In this document: in pieces, positions 57,479-64,000 of the stretch
Numbering within the stretch: the first letter of the stretch is position 1
How the letters are laid out: the number at the start of each line of letters is the position of its first letter
NCBI RefSeq assembly: GCF_000759435.1
Contig: NZ_JRJG01000044.1
Coordinates: 1 to 64,000, forward strand
DNA from: Hoeflea sp. BAL378
Lineage (GTDB): Bacteria; Pseudomonadota; Alphaproteobacteria; Rhizobiales; Rhizobiaceae
Direction of reading: 5' to 3'
DNA: 64,000 nucleotides
Notes under the pieces: model-generated
Seen by the model: the letters and a program-made list of their open reading frames with translations, nothing else
Databases searched by the model: none
What the model was told of the DNA's origin: nothing
Made by a program: the position numbers and the translations under genes

Positions 57479-59824
57479 TTGGCAGGTGTGCGCCGGTCTG
57501 GAGTAATTGCGTTGGCTAGCGCCTTGAGCGCTGGCGTGGCCCTGTGTGCAATTTTTGCCCTTTCAACCCCCGAAGCCTCGGCCCAGGTGGCGATTCCGGG
57601 CAATATCAGCGTGCAGGACGGCCAGAAGATGCTGCTCGCCGCGGACGAACTCATCTACAACAACGACACCGGCGTGGTCGTGGCGTCGGGCAGCGTGCAG
57701 ATCGACTACGGCAATTACAAGCTGGTGGCGGACCGCGTCGAGTACGACCAGACCAGCGGCCGGGTGAAGGCCAGCGGCTCGGTCGAAATGGTCGAGCCGA
57801 CCGGCAACCGGATCTATGCCGACAATCTCGACGTGACCGACACCTTCTCGGACGGGTTCCTCAACGCGCTTAGGATCGAGACGCCGGACAACACCCGCAT
57901 CGCCGCCGAAAGCGCCGAGCGCAGCAGCGCCACGATGACCACGTTCAATAACGGCGTCTACACCGCCTGCGAGCCCTGCGCGGAAAATCCCGACCGGGCG
58001 CCGTTCTGGCAGGTCAAGGCCAGGCGCGTCACCCAGAACGGCGAGACCAAGACGATCCGGATGGAGCACGCGACGTTCGAGCTGTTCGGCATGCCGATCG
58101 CCTACCTTCCCTATCTCGAGGTTCCCGATCACGACGCCAAGCGCAAATCCGGGTTCCTGGCGCCGAGCTACAGCAGCTCCGACGAGTTCGGCCATGGCGT
58201 GAAGGTCCCCTATTACCTCGTCATTTCCCCCTATATGGACGCGACCTTCACAGGCACCGCCTATTCCAAGCAGGGGTTCCTCGGCGAGGCGGAGTTCCGG
58301 CGCAATTTCGCCAATGGCGAGGTCGTTCTGCGCATGGCCGGCATCTCGCAGCGCAAGCCGGAAGAATTCACGCCGCGGACGACCGACGCGCTGGAAACCC
58401 GGCGCGGCATGATCGGCAGCACCGGCCAGTTCCGGATCAATCCGCGCTGGACCTTCGGCTGGGACGCGATGATCCAGTCGGACAACAATTTTTCCCGGAC
58501 CTACGCCATCGACGGCTACAGCGCCAGCACGGTCAGGTCCGAGGTCTATCTGACCGGCCTGTCCAACCGCAGCCTGTTCGACCTCAGGGCCTACCGGTTC
58601 GACATGCAGGAAGCCAACGACCCGAACGACCTGGCGGAACGGCAGCAGGCCGTGGTGCATCCGTCGCTCGACTACCGGCGGACCTTCAGCGATCCGGTCG
58701 CCGGCGGCGAGCTGACGCTCGACGTCAATGGCTATTCGCTCTCCCGCAAGACCAATGAATTCAAGATCCAGACCGGTCCTGACCGCTACAAGGGCTTCGC
58801 CGGCTCCAATTCGCGGCTCAGCGCCGAGCTGGAATGGAAGCGGACGCTGACCGCGATGAACGGGCTCAGGCTGACGCCGATCCTGGCGGCGCGCGGCGAC
58901 ATGAACGCGGTGGATGTCGACACCGCTCCGACCGATTACAACGGCACCTTCGCCGGCAATGGCAGCCACACGCGCGGCATGGTGACCGCGGGTCTCGAAG
59001 CCAGCTATCCGGTGCTGATGACCACCGCCGGTTCGAGCCATGTGCTGGAGCCGATCGCGCAGGTCTTCGTGCGCCCCGACGAGCAACTGGCCGGCGGCAT
59101 TCCCAACGAGGATGCGCAGAGCTTCGTGTTCGACGCGACCTCGCTGTTTGAACGCGACAAGTTCTCCGGCTTCGACCGGGCCGAGGGCGGCGTCCGCGCC
59201 AATGTCGGCATGCGCTACACCGGCAGTTACGACAACGGGTTCCAGACGCAGGCGGTTTTCGGACAGAGCTATCACCTGGCCGGTCTCAATTCCTTCGCCG
59301 CGCCGGATCTGTCGCAGGCGACGCGGAACTCGGGACTCGAGAACGACGTGTCCGATTATGTCGGCATGGCGGGCGTGTCCTACAGGGGCTTCTCGCTGGC
59401 GACCTCGGCCCGCTTCGACAAGGACGATTTCCGCATGGAGCGCACCGACGTGCGCGCCGGGCTGAGCGCAGGACGGCTGTCGACGGCGCTGACCTACAGC
59501 GAGATCAAGGCGCCCCGGCCCAATGTCTTCGCCGAGGACGACCGCCGCGAAGTCACCGCCCTGGCGACGCTCAAGCTGCATGACTACTGGAGCGTGGCGG
59601 GCTCGACGAGCTATGACCTGGTGGACGAGAAGTTCAACCGGCGGGCATTCGGCCTCCTGTACGAGGACGAGTGCTTCGCGTTCTCCTTGGCCTATGAGCA
59701 TACCCGCGACGATGCCAACACCGAAGCCAGGGACTGGAAGATCGGCGCGCGGTTGAGTTTCCGCACGCTGGGCGGTTTCGCGCAGGGCGATGTCTCAAGC
59801 CCGCTGCTCAAGCCGAGCTTCTGA
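57479..59824 (+). CDS. lptD: LPS-assembly protein LptD
   Basis: A 781-residue outer-membrane translocon for LPS. A signal peptide (ALASALSAGVALCAIFALS to EASAQ) is followed by an OstA/jellyroll domain (about residues 45-170, with LLAADELIYNNDTGVVVASG) and a large beta-barrel from about residue 220 to the terminal Phe. CEPCAENP supplies cysteines, but fewer than the four in E. coli. The start is TTG at 57479, directly after the lptG stop, supported by a perfect AAGGAGG eight bases upstream. Confidence 0.94.
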   Translation: MAGVRRSGVIALASALSAGVALCAIFALSTPEASAQVAIPGNISVQDGQKMLLAADELIYNNDTGVVVASGSVQIDYGNYKLVADRVEYDQTSGRVKASGSVEMVEPTGNRIYADNLDVTDTFSDGFLNALRIETPDNTRIAAESAERSSATMTTFNNGVYTACEPCAENPDRAPFWQVKARRVTQNGETKTIRMEHATFELFGMPIAYLPYLEVPDHDAKRKSGFLAPSYSSSDEFGHGVKVPYYLVISPYMDATFTGTAYSKQGFLGEAEFRRNFANGEVVLRMAGISQRKPEEFTPRTTDALETRRGMIGSTGQFRINPRWTFGWDAMIQSDNNFSRTYAIDGYSASTVRSEVYLTGLSNRSLFDLRAYRFDMQEANDPNDLAERQQAVVHPSLDYRRTFSDPVAGGELTLDVNGYSLSRKTNEFKIQTGPDRYKGFAGSNSRLSAELEWKRTLTAMNGLRLTPILAARGDMNAVDVDTAPTDYNGTFAGNGSHTRGMVTAGLEASYPVLMTTAGSSHVLEPIAQVFVRPDEQLAGGIPNEDAQSFVFDATSLFERDKFSGFDRAEGGVRANVGMRYTGSYDNGFQTQAVFGQSYHLAGLNSFAAPDLSQATRNSGLENDVSDYVGMAGVSYRGFSLATSARFDKDDFRMERTDVRAGLSAGRLSTALTYSEIKAPRPNVFAEDDRREVTALATLKLHDYWSVAGSTSYDLVDEKFNRRAFGLLYEDECFAFSLAYEHTRDDANTEARDWKIGARLSFRTLGGFAQGDVSSPLLKPSF

Positions 59825-59960
59825 CGCCAGCAGGCACGACTGAACCGATCCCGGCGCCGCGCCGCCTCGTTTTCGCCGCATGAAGTTGGCATTTACGGGC
59901 GGCTTCGGATTTGCAAAACTGGCCGTGTCGGTTTTTACCGGAATAAGAGGACCTGAACGC

Positions 59961-60902
59961 ATGCACCTTCCCGCGATCTTTCGCTTCCCCGGCTTGCTGA
60001 TGTGTGCGGCTTTGGCGTTTTCGCTGGCGCCGCTCTCGGCGCCGCCCGCCATGGCTGCAAGCGAAATCAAGATCGTGGTGAACAACCAGGCGATCACCAG
60101 CGTCGACATCGCCCGGCGCGTCGCCTTCCTGAAATTGCAGCGCACCGGCGGCAATCTCGGCGAGAAGGCGCGCGAACAGCTCGTCGAGGAGGCGCTCAAG
60201 GGCCAGGAAGCCGCGCGCGTCCGCCTTCTCGCCTCCGACGCCGAGGTCGAAGCCTCGTTCGAGCGCTTCGCAAAGTCCAACAACCTATCCGCCAGCCAGC
60301 TCTCGCAGGTGCTCAACCAGGCTGGCGTGACGCCGAAGCACTTCAAGCGCTACATCCAGGTGCAGATGAGCTGGGGACGGGTGGCGCAGGCGCTCGGCGG
60401 CAGCAGCGGCGGCGGCATGTCGACCCAGGACCTCGTCTCGAAAATGCTCGAGCGCGGCGACGACAAGCCCTCGACCACGGAATACATCCTGCAGCAGGTG
60501 ATTTTCGTGGTTCCCGCCAACAAGCGGTCGAACGCCACCATCAATGCCCGCAAGCGGGAAGCCGACCAGTTGCGCGGACGCTACCAGGGCTGCGACAACG
60601 CCGCCGCCGCGATCGGCAACCTGCGCGACGTCACACTGCGCCAGCTCGGCCGCATCATGCAGCCGCAATTGCCGCCGGACTGGAAGCCGCTGATCGAGAA
60701 GACCAAGGCCGGCGGCGCCACGCCGACGCGGATCACCGAGCGCGGTGTCGAGTTCATCGTCATCTGCTCGGCCAAGACGGTGTCCGACGACAAGGCCGCC
60801 GAGATGGTGTTCCGCTCGGAAAACGACGGCGCCGGGGAATCCGAGGCGGCCAAGAAGCATCTTGCGGAACTGCGCAAGCGCGCCGTCATCGCCAACAAGT
60901 AG
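59961..60902 (+). CDS. SurA-like periplasmic chaperone
   Basis: A 313-residue exported protein with a signal peptide ([20 protein letters not shown] to PPAMAAS). The SurA-N domain follows ([23 protein letters not shown] with a long helical bundle to about residue 165). The C-terminal part ([15 protein letters not shown] onward) has parvulin-like layout, but I see no clear intact PPIase signature, and only one such unit instead of the two in E. coli SurA. It probably helps fold outer-membrane proteins such as LptD. AAGAGG before ATG 59961 selects the start. Position between lptD and pdxA is the conserved surA position. Confidence 0.87.
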   Translation: MHLPAIFRFPGLLMCAALAFSLAPLSAPPAMAASEIKIVVNNQAITSVDIARRVAFLKLQRTGGNLGEKAREQLVEEALKGQEAARVRLLASDAEVEASFERFAKSNNLSASQLSQVLNQAGVTPKHFKRYIQVQMSWGRVAQALGGSSGGGMSTQDLVSKMLERGDDKPSTTEYILQQVIFVVPANKRSNATINARKREADQLRGRYQGCDNAAAAIGNLRDVTLRQLGRIMQPQLPPDWKPLIEKTKAGGATPTRITERGVEFIVICSAKTVSDDKAAEMVFRSENDGAGESEAAKKHLAELRKRAVIANK

Positions 60903-60915
60903 GACCTCCGCCCAC

Positions 60916-61962
60916 ATGACCGGGAACCGCCGCGCGCTGGCCTTGACCATGGGCGATCCCGCCGGCATCGGCCCGGATCTGGCCCTTCACGCCTGGATCC
61001 ACCGGACCGAACTGGGCCTGCCCCCGTTCTTCCTGATCGGCGACCCGCGCATGCTCGACGCGCGGGCGAAGCTGCTCGGCCTCGATGTACCGCTCACCGA
61101 GGCGTCGCCGGAAGGCGCGGCGGCGGATTTCGGGACGGCCCTGCCGGTCCTCGCCGTGCCGCTCGTCGCGACGGCGGTCGCAGGCACCCCGGATCCGGCC
61201 AATGCCGGCGCGACCGTGGAAGCCATCCGCCGCGCGGTCGACCTGACGCTCGCCGGCCGCGCCCGCGCGGTGGTGACCAATCCGATCGCCAAATCGGTGC
61301 TCTACGCCACGGGCTTTGCCTTTCCGGGACATACGGAATATCTGGCCCATCTCGCCAGAGCGGCGAGCGGATCGCCGCAGGACCCGCCGCTGATGCCGGT
61401 GATGCTGCTCGCCGGTCCGCATCTGCGGGTGGCGCCGGTCACCATCCATATTCCCCTGAGGCAGGTCGCCGACACGCTCAGCCGCGAGGCGATCGTCGCA
61501 ACAGCGCGCATCGTCGCCCGCGACCTGGCTTCCCGCTTCGGCGTCGCCAACCCGCGGATCGCGGTCTCCGGCCTCAATCCCCATGCGGGCGAGGACGGCG
61601 CGCTGGGCTCGGAGGATGCACAGATCATCGTCCCGGCGATCGCAGAGCTGCGCGCGTCGGGCATCAACGCCTTCGGCCCCCTGCCCGCCGACACCATGTT
61701 CCACGCCGAGGCGCGCGCAACCTATGACGCGGCGATCTGCATGTATCACGACCAGGCGCTGATCCCGGCCAAGACGCTCGGGTTTCACGATTCGGTCAAC
61801 GTCACCCTCGGCCTGCCCTTCATCCGCACCTCGCCGGACCACGGCACGGCGTTCTCGCTCGCCGGCAAGGGCACGGCGCGCGCCGACAGCCTGGTGGCCG
61901 CGCTCAAGCTCGCCGACACGATGGCGCGGACCGAAGCCTCCCGCGCCGCGAGTGCGGCGTAA
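60916..61962 (+). CDS. pdxA: 4-hydroxythreonine-4-phosphate dehydrogenase
   Basis: A 348-residue NAD-dependent enzyme of the DXP-dependent pyridoxal phosphate pathway. Markers are [13 protein letters not shown] at the start, [33 protein letters not shown] and [13 protein letters not shown] with the metal-binding histidines. The ATG at 60916 lies 13 bp after the surA-like stop. The stop overlaps the rsmA ATG by one base (TAATG). Confidence 0.96.
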   Translation: MTGNRRALALTMGDPAGIGPDLALHAWIHRTELGLPPFFLIGDPRMLDARAKLLGLDVPLTEASPEGAAADFGTALPVLAVPLVATAVAGTPDPANAGATVEAIRRAVDLTLAGRARAVVTNPIAKSVLYATGFAFPGHTEYLAHLARAASGSPQDPPLMPVMLLAGPHLRVAPVTIHIPLRQVADTLSREAIVATARIVARDLASRFGVANPRIAVSGLNPHAGEDGALGSEDAQIIVPAIAELRASGINAFGPLPADTMFHAEARATYDAAICMYHDQALIPAKTLGFHDSVNVTLGLPFIRTSPDHGTAFSLAGKGTARADSLVAALKLADTMARTEASRAASAA

Positions 61963-62792
61963 TGGCGTCACCCCAGGACGACCTGCCGCCGCTGCGCGAC
62001 GTGGTGGCGGCGCACGGGCTTGCCCCCAAGAAGGCGCTCGGCCAGAACTTCCTGTTCGACCTCAACCTGACGGCGAAGATCGCCCGCTCGGCCGGCCCGC
62101 TCGAAGGCTTCACCGTGTTCGAGATAGGCCCCGGCCCGGGCGGTCTCACGCGCGCACTGCTGGCGCAGGGCGCGTCTCGCGTCGTGGCGATCGAGCGCGA
62201 CCCGCGCTGCCTGCCGATCCTCGAGGAGATTTCCGCGCGCTATCCGGGGCGGCTCGAGATCGTCGAGGGCGATGCGCTGAAGACCGATCTGGCAGTGCTG
62301 GCGCAAGGCGCACCCGCCCGCATCGTCGCCAACCTGCCCTACAATGTCGGCACCCAATTGTTGATCAACTGGCTGACGGCGGACGTGGACAACCCGTTCT
62401 GGACGTCGATGACGCTGATGTTCCAGAAGGAAGTGGGCCAGCGCATCGTCGCGGCTCCAGGGTCGAACCATTACGGCCGGCTGGGCGTGCTCGCCGGCTG
62501 GCTCACGCACAGCGAGATCCTGTTCGACGTGCCGCCGCAGGCCTTCACGCCGCCGCCCAAGGTCATCTCCAGCGTGGTGAGCATCCTGCCGCTCGCCGAA
62601 CGCCTGCCCTGCGATCTGGCGAAGCTCGAGCGCGTCACCCACGCCGCCTTCGGCCAGCGCCGCAAGATGCTGCGCCAGAGCGTGAAGCCGCTCGGCGGCG
62701 AGGCGCTGCTCGCCCGCGTCGGCATCGACCCCACCCGCCGCGCCGAGACGCTGAGCGTCGCCGAATTCTGCGCGCTGGCAGAGGCTCTCTGA
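61962..62792 (+). CDS. rsmA: 16S rRNA (adenine(1518)-N6/adenine(1519)-N6)-dimethyltransferase
   Basis: A 276-residue KsgA-type methyltransferase that dimethylates two adenines near the 3' end of 16S r[16 protein letters not shown], the SAM loop [14 protein letters not shown], and the catalytic [10 protein letters not shown] motif are all intact; the C-terminal helical domain contains [15 protein letters not shown]. Length is standard. It ends the lptF-lptG-lptD-surA-pdxA-rsmA run. Confidence 0.97.
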   Translation: MASPQDDLPPLRDVVAAHGLAPKKALGQNFLFDLNLTAKIARSAGPLEGFTVFEIGPGPGGLTRALLAQGASRVVAIERDPRCLPILEEISARYPGRLEIVEGDALKTDLAVLAQGAPARIVANLPYNVGTQLLINWLTADVDNPFWTSMTLMFQKEVGQRIVAAPGSNHYGRLGVLAGWLTHSEILFDVPPQAFTPPPKVISSVVSILPLAERLPCDLAKLERVTHAAFGQRRKMLRQSVKPLGGEALLARVGIDPTRRAETLSVAEFCALAEAL

Positions 62793-62828
62793 TCCGCCGC
62801 CCGGACCGCCGGGCCGCGGGCCTCGCGC

Positions 62829-63287
62829 TCAGGCCAGCGCCGGGAACACGCCGGTTTTCTTGACCGTTCCATAGACGATGCTGGTGTCGATCGAGGCGAT
62901 GCCGCCGATGGCGTGGATGCGGTTGCGGATGAAATCCTCGTAATGGTCGAGGCCGGACACGACGACGCGCAGAAGGTAATCCGCCGGCCCGGTCATCAGA
63001 TGGCACTCCAGCACCTCGTCGATCGCCCGGATCCTGGCCTCGAACTCCTGGATGTGGCTGCCGGTGTGGCGCTCCAGCCGGATGCGGATGAACACCATCA
63101 TCGGCAGCCCGTAGGCCTTGGCGTCGACATCGACGCTGTAGCCGCGGATCGCGCCGCTGTCCTCGAGATTGCGCAGCCTTCTCAGACAGGGCGACGGCGA
63201 CAGGTTGACCGCCGCGGCGAGATCCTGGTTGGTCATGCGGGCGTTCGTCTGCAGCGTCCGGATGATCTGGCGATCCTTGCTGTCCAT
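62829..63287 (-). CDS. Lrp/AsnC family transcriptional regulator
   Basis: A 152-residue feast/famine regulator. The N-terminal HTH spans TNQDLAAAVNLSPSPCLRRLRNLE and the RAM (ligand-binding) domain follows, with GPADYLLRVVVSGLDHYEDF typical of Lrp. GGAGAG eight bases before the ATG at 63287 selects the start; the longer in-frame ORF is unlikely. It is divergent from a methionine gamma-lyase-like gene, so an amino-acid effector such as methionine and control of that gene are likely. Confidence 0.94.
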   Translation of the reverse strand: MDSKDRQIIRTLQTNARMTNQDLAAAVNLSPSPCLRRLRNLEDSGAIRGYSVDVDAKAYGLPMMVFIRIRLERHTGSHIQEFEARIRAIDEVLECHLMTGPADYLLRVVVSGLDHYEDFIRNRIHAIGGIASIDTSIVYGTVKKTGVFPALA

Positions 63288-63299
63288 TGTCACTCTCCC

Positions 63300-63314
63300 T
63301 GGCAGATTCTGCCA
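63300..63314. promoter_or_regulatory. 15-bp palindrome, probable Lrp-family operator
   Basis: TGGCAGATTCTGCCA is a perfect 7-1-7 palindrome, 13 bp upstream of the lrp-type start and 129 bp upstream of the divergent gamma-lyase gene. The position fits autoregulation and shared control. Confidence 0.5.
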
Positions 63315-63443
63315 ATACGCTTGCCCGTTAGGGCATAAATAGCAATCCGATGCCTTTGAAGATAGGCAATAATGGTGCTGCAGCTCAGCGCGCCGGCTCC
63401 GGATTGATCCGGAGGGAGCCCGCCGCATCGGAAAGGACCCGCC

Positions 63444-64000
63444 ATGACCACCCGCAGCCCCAGTTTCTCCACCCGCGCCATCCACCACGGCTACAATCCG
63501 ATGGACAATGAGGGCGCGCTGACTCCGCCCCTGCATTTGACCTCGACCTTCGCCTTCGAAAGCGCCGAAGCCGGGGGCGAGATGTTCGCGGGCGAGCGGC
63601 CGGGCCATGTCTATTCGCGCATCTCCAATCCGACGCTCGATCTTCTCGAGAAGCGCATCGCCGTGCTGGAAGGCGCCGAGGCGGGCCTGGCGCTGTCCTC
63701 GGGCATGGGCGCGATCGCCGCCACGCTGTGGACGCTGCTGGCGCCGGGCGACGAGGTGATCGTCGACAAGACCCTTTACGGCTGCACCTTCGCCTTCATG
63801 CGCCACGGGCTCGCCAAGTTCGGCATCACCATCACCCATGTCGACATGACCGAGCCGCAAAACCTCGCAGCAGCGATCTCGGAGAAGACGCGGGTGGTCT
63901 ATTTCGAGACGCCCGCGAACCCCAACATGCGGCTGGTCGACATCGCCGCGGTGTCCGAGATCGCGCATGCCGGCGGGGCGACGGTGGTGGTCGACAACAC
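63444..64000 (+). CDS. methionine gamma-lyase-like Cys/Met-metabolism PLP enzyme (3' truncated by window)
   Basis: The first 185 codons of a fold-type I PLP enzyme; the rest lies beyond the window. FSTRAIHHGYNP and YSRISNPTLDLLEKRIAVLEG are family blocks, LALSSGMGAI binds the PLP phosphate, and TLYGCTFAFMRHGL carries the cysteine characteristic of methionine gamma-lyases (C116 in Pseudomonas putida). These split methionine into methanethiol, ammonia and 2-oxobutyrate. AAAGGA upstream of the ATG is a good ribosome-binding site. The window ends at VVVDNT, before the catalytic Lys. Confidence 0.9.
   Translation, partial: MTTRSPSFSTRAIHHGYNPMDNEGALTPPLHLTSTFAFESAEAGGEMFAGERPGHVYSRISNPTLDLLEKRIAVLEGAEAGLALSSGMGAIAATLWTLLAPGDEVIVDKTLYGCTFAFMRHGLAKFGITITHVDMTEPQNLAAAISEKTRVVYFETPANPNMRLVDIAAVSEIAHAGGATVVVDN

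Noticed and set aside
57563-59701. 712-codon minus-strand frame opposite lptD
   Set aside because: Shadow of lptD; no start signal and no recognisable domain.

Overview
The window is chromosomal DNA from an alphaproteobacterium, most likely of the order Hyphomicrobiales (Rhizobiales), family Rhizobiaceae or Phyllobacteriaceae. The reasons are high GC (roughly 65 percent by eye), an Omp25/Omp31-type porin-like protein, a truncated DnaA-like HdaA, and rhizobial gene orders (ppx-ppk-hdaA next to purMN; uvrC-pgsA-moaD-moaE; lptF-lptG-lptD-surA-pdxA-rsmA). The genus is not decidable from sequence reading alone; a Hoeflea-like organism is a guess. No rRNA, tRNA, CRISPR array, transposase or phage gene was seen.

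Layout. 0.1-4.9 kb: small basic protein, aspS, an MFS transporter, RNase D, then an intergenic stretch with a promoter-terminator pair that may encode a small RNA. 5.3-7.5 kb: a TetR regulator with a perfect 18-bp operator in its promoter, followed by a VOC protein, a DUF899 protein and a DUF1428 protein. 7.6-15.9 kb: ppx and ppk (polyphosphate), hdaA, an AI-2E-type permease and a CDP-alcohol phosphatidyltransferase on the minus strand, divergent from purM-purN. 16.1-18.9 kb: an unfamiliar three-gene unit: a 90-residue protein of unknown family, a FIH-like cupin/JmjC oxygenase and a class III PLP aminotransferase. 19.1-25.1 kb: cfa, a palindromic repeat flanked by two identical-arm hairpins, the ohr/ohrR pair with two matching operators, a molybdopterin oxidoreductase and rlmJ. 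25.1-29.7 kb: a membrane diguanylate cyclase, a secreted four-cysteine protein, a lipoprotein RNase T2, GST, dgkA and an Omp25-like protein.

30-36.9 kb: CaCA exchanger, FolM/PTR1-like reductase, cupin, uvrC, pgsA, moaD, moaE, ung. 36.9-43.8 kb: membrane-anchored AraC regulator divergent from a secreted alpha/beta hydrolase, ferric reductase-like flavocytochrome, ndk, a LysE-like membrane protein, GST, and a secreted Gly/Ala/Ser/Val repeat protein. 44-53 kb: ABC-F ATPase, a MacA/MacB-type export system, Ada, and a soluble double-PAS chemoreceptor preceded by an AT-rich island. 52.9-62.8 kb: holC and pepA, divergent from the LPS-export and outer-membrane assembly operon lptF-lptG-lptD-surA-like-pdxA-rsmA. 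The window ends with an Lrp-type regulator divergent from a methionine gamma-lyase-like gene cut by the right edge.

Most of the window is housekeeping. The best candidate for something undescribed is the 16.1-18.9 kb unit. Next are the possible small RNA near 5.0 kb, the repeat/hairpin structure at 20.4-20.6 kb, the RNase T2 pair and the repetitive secreted protein.
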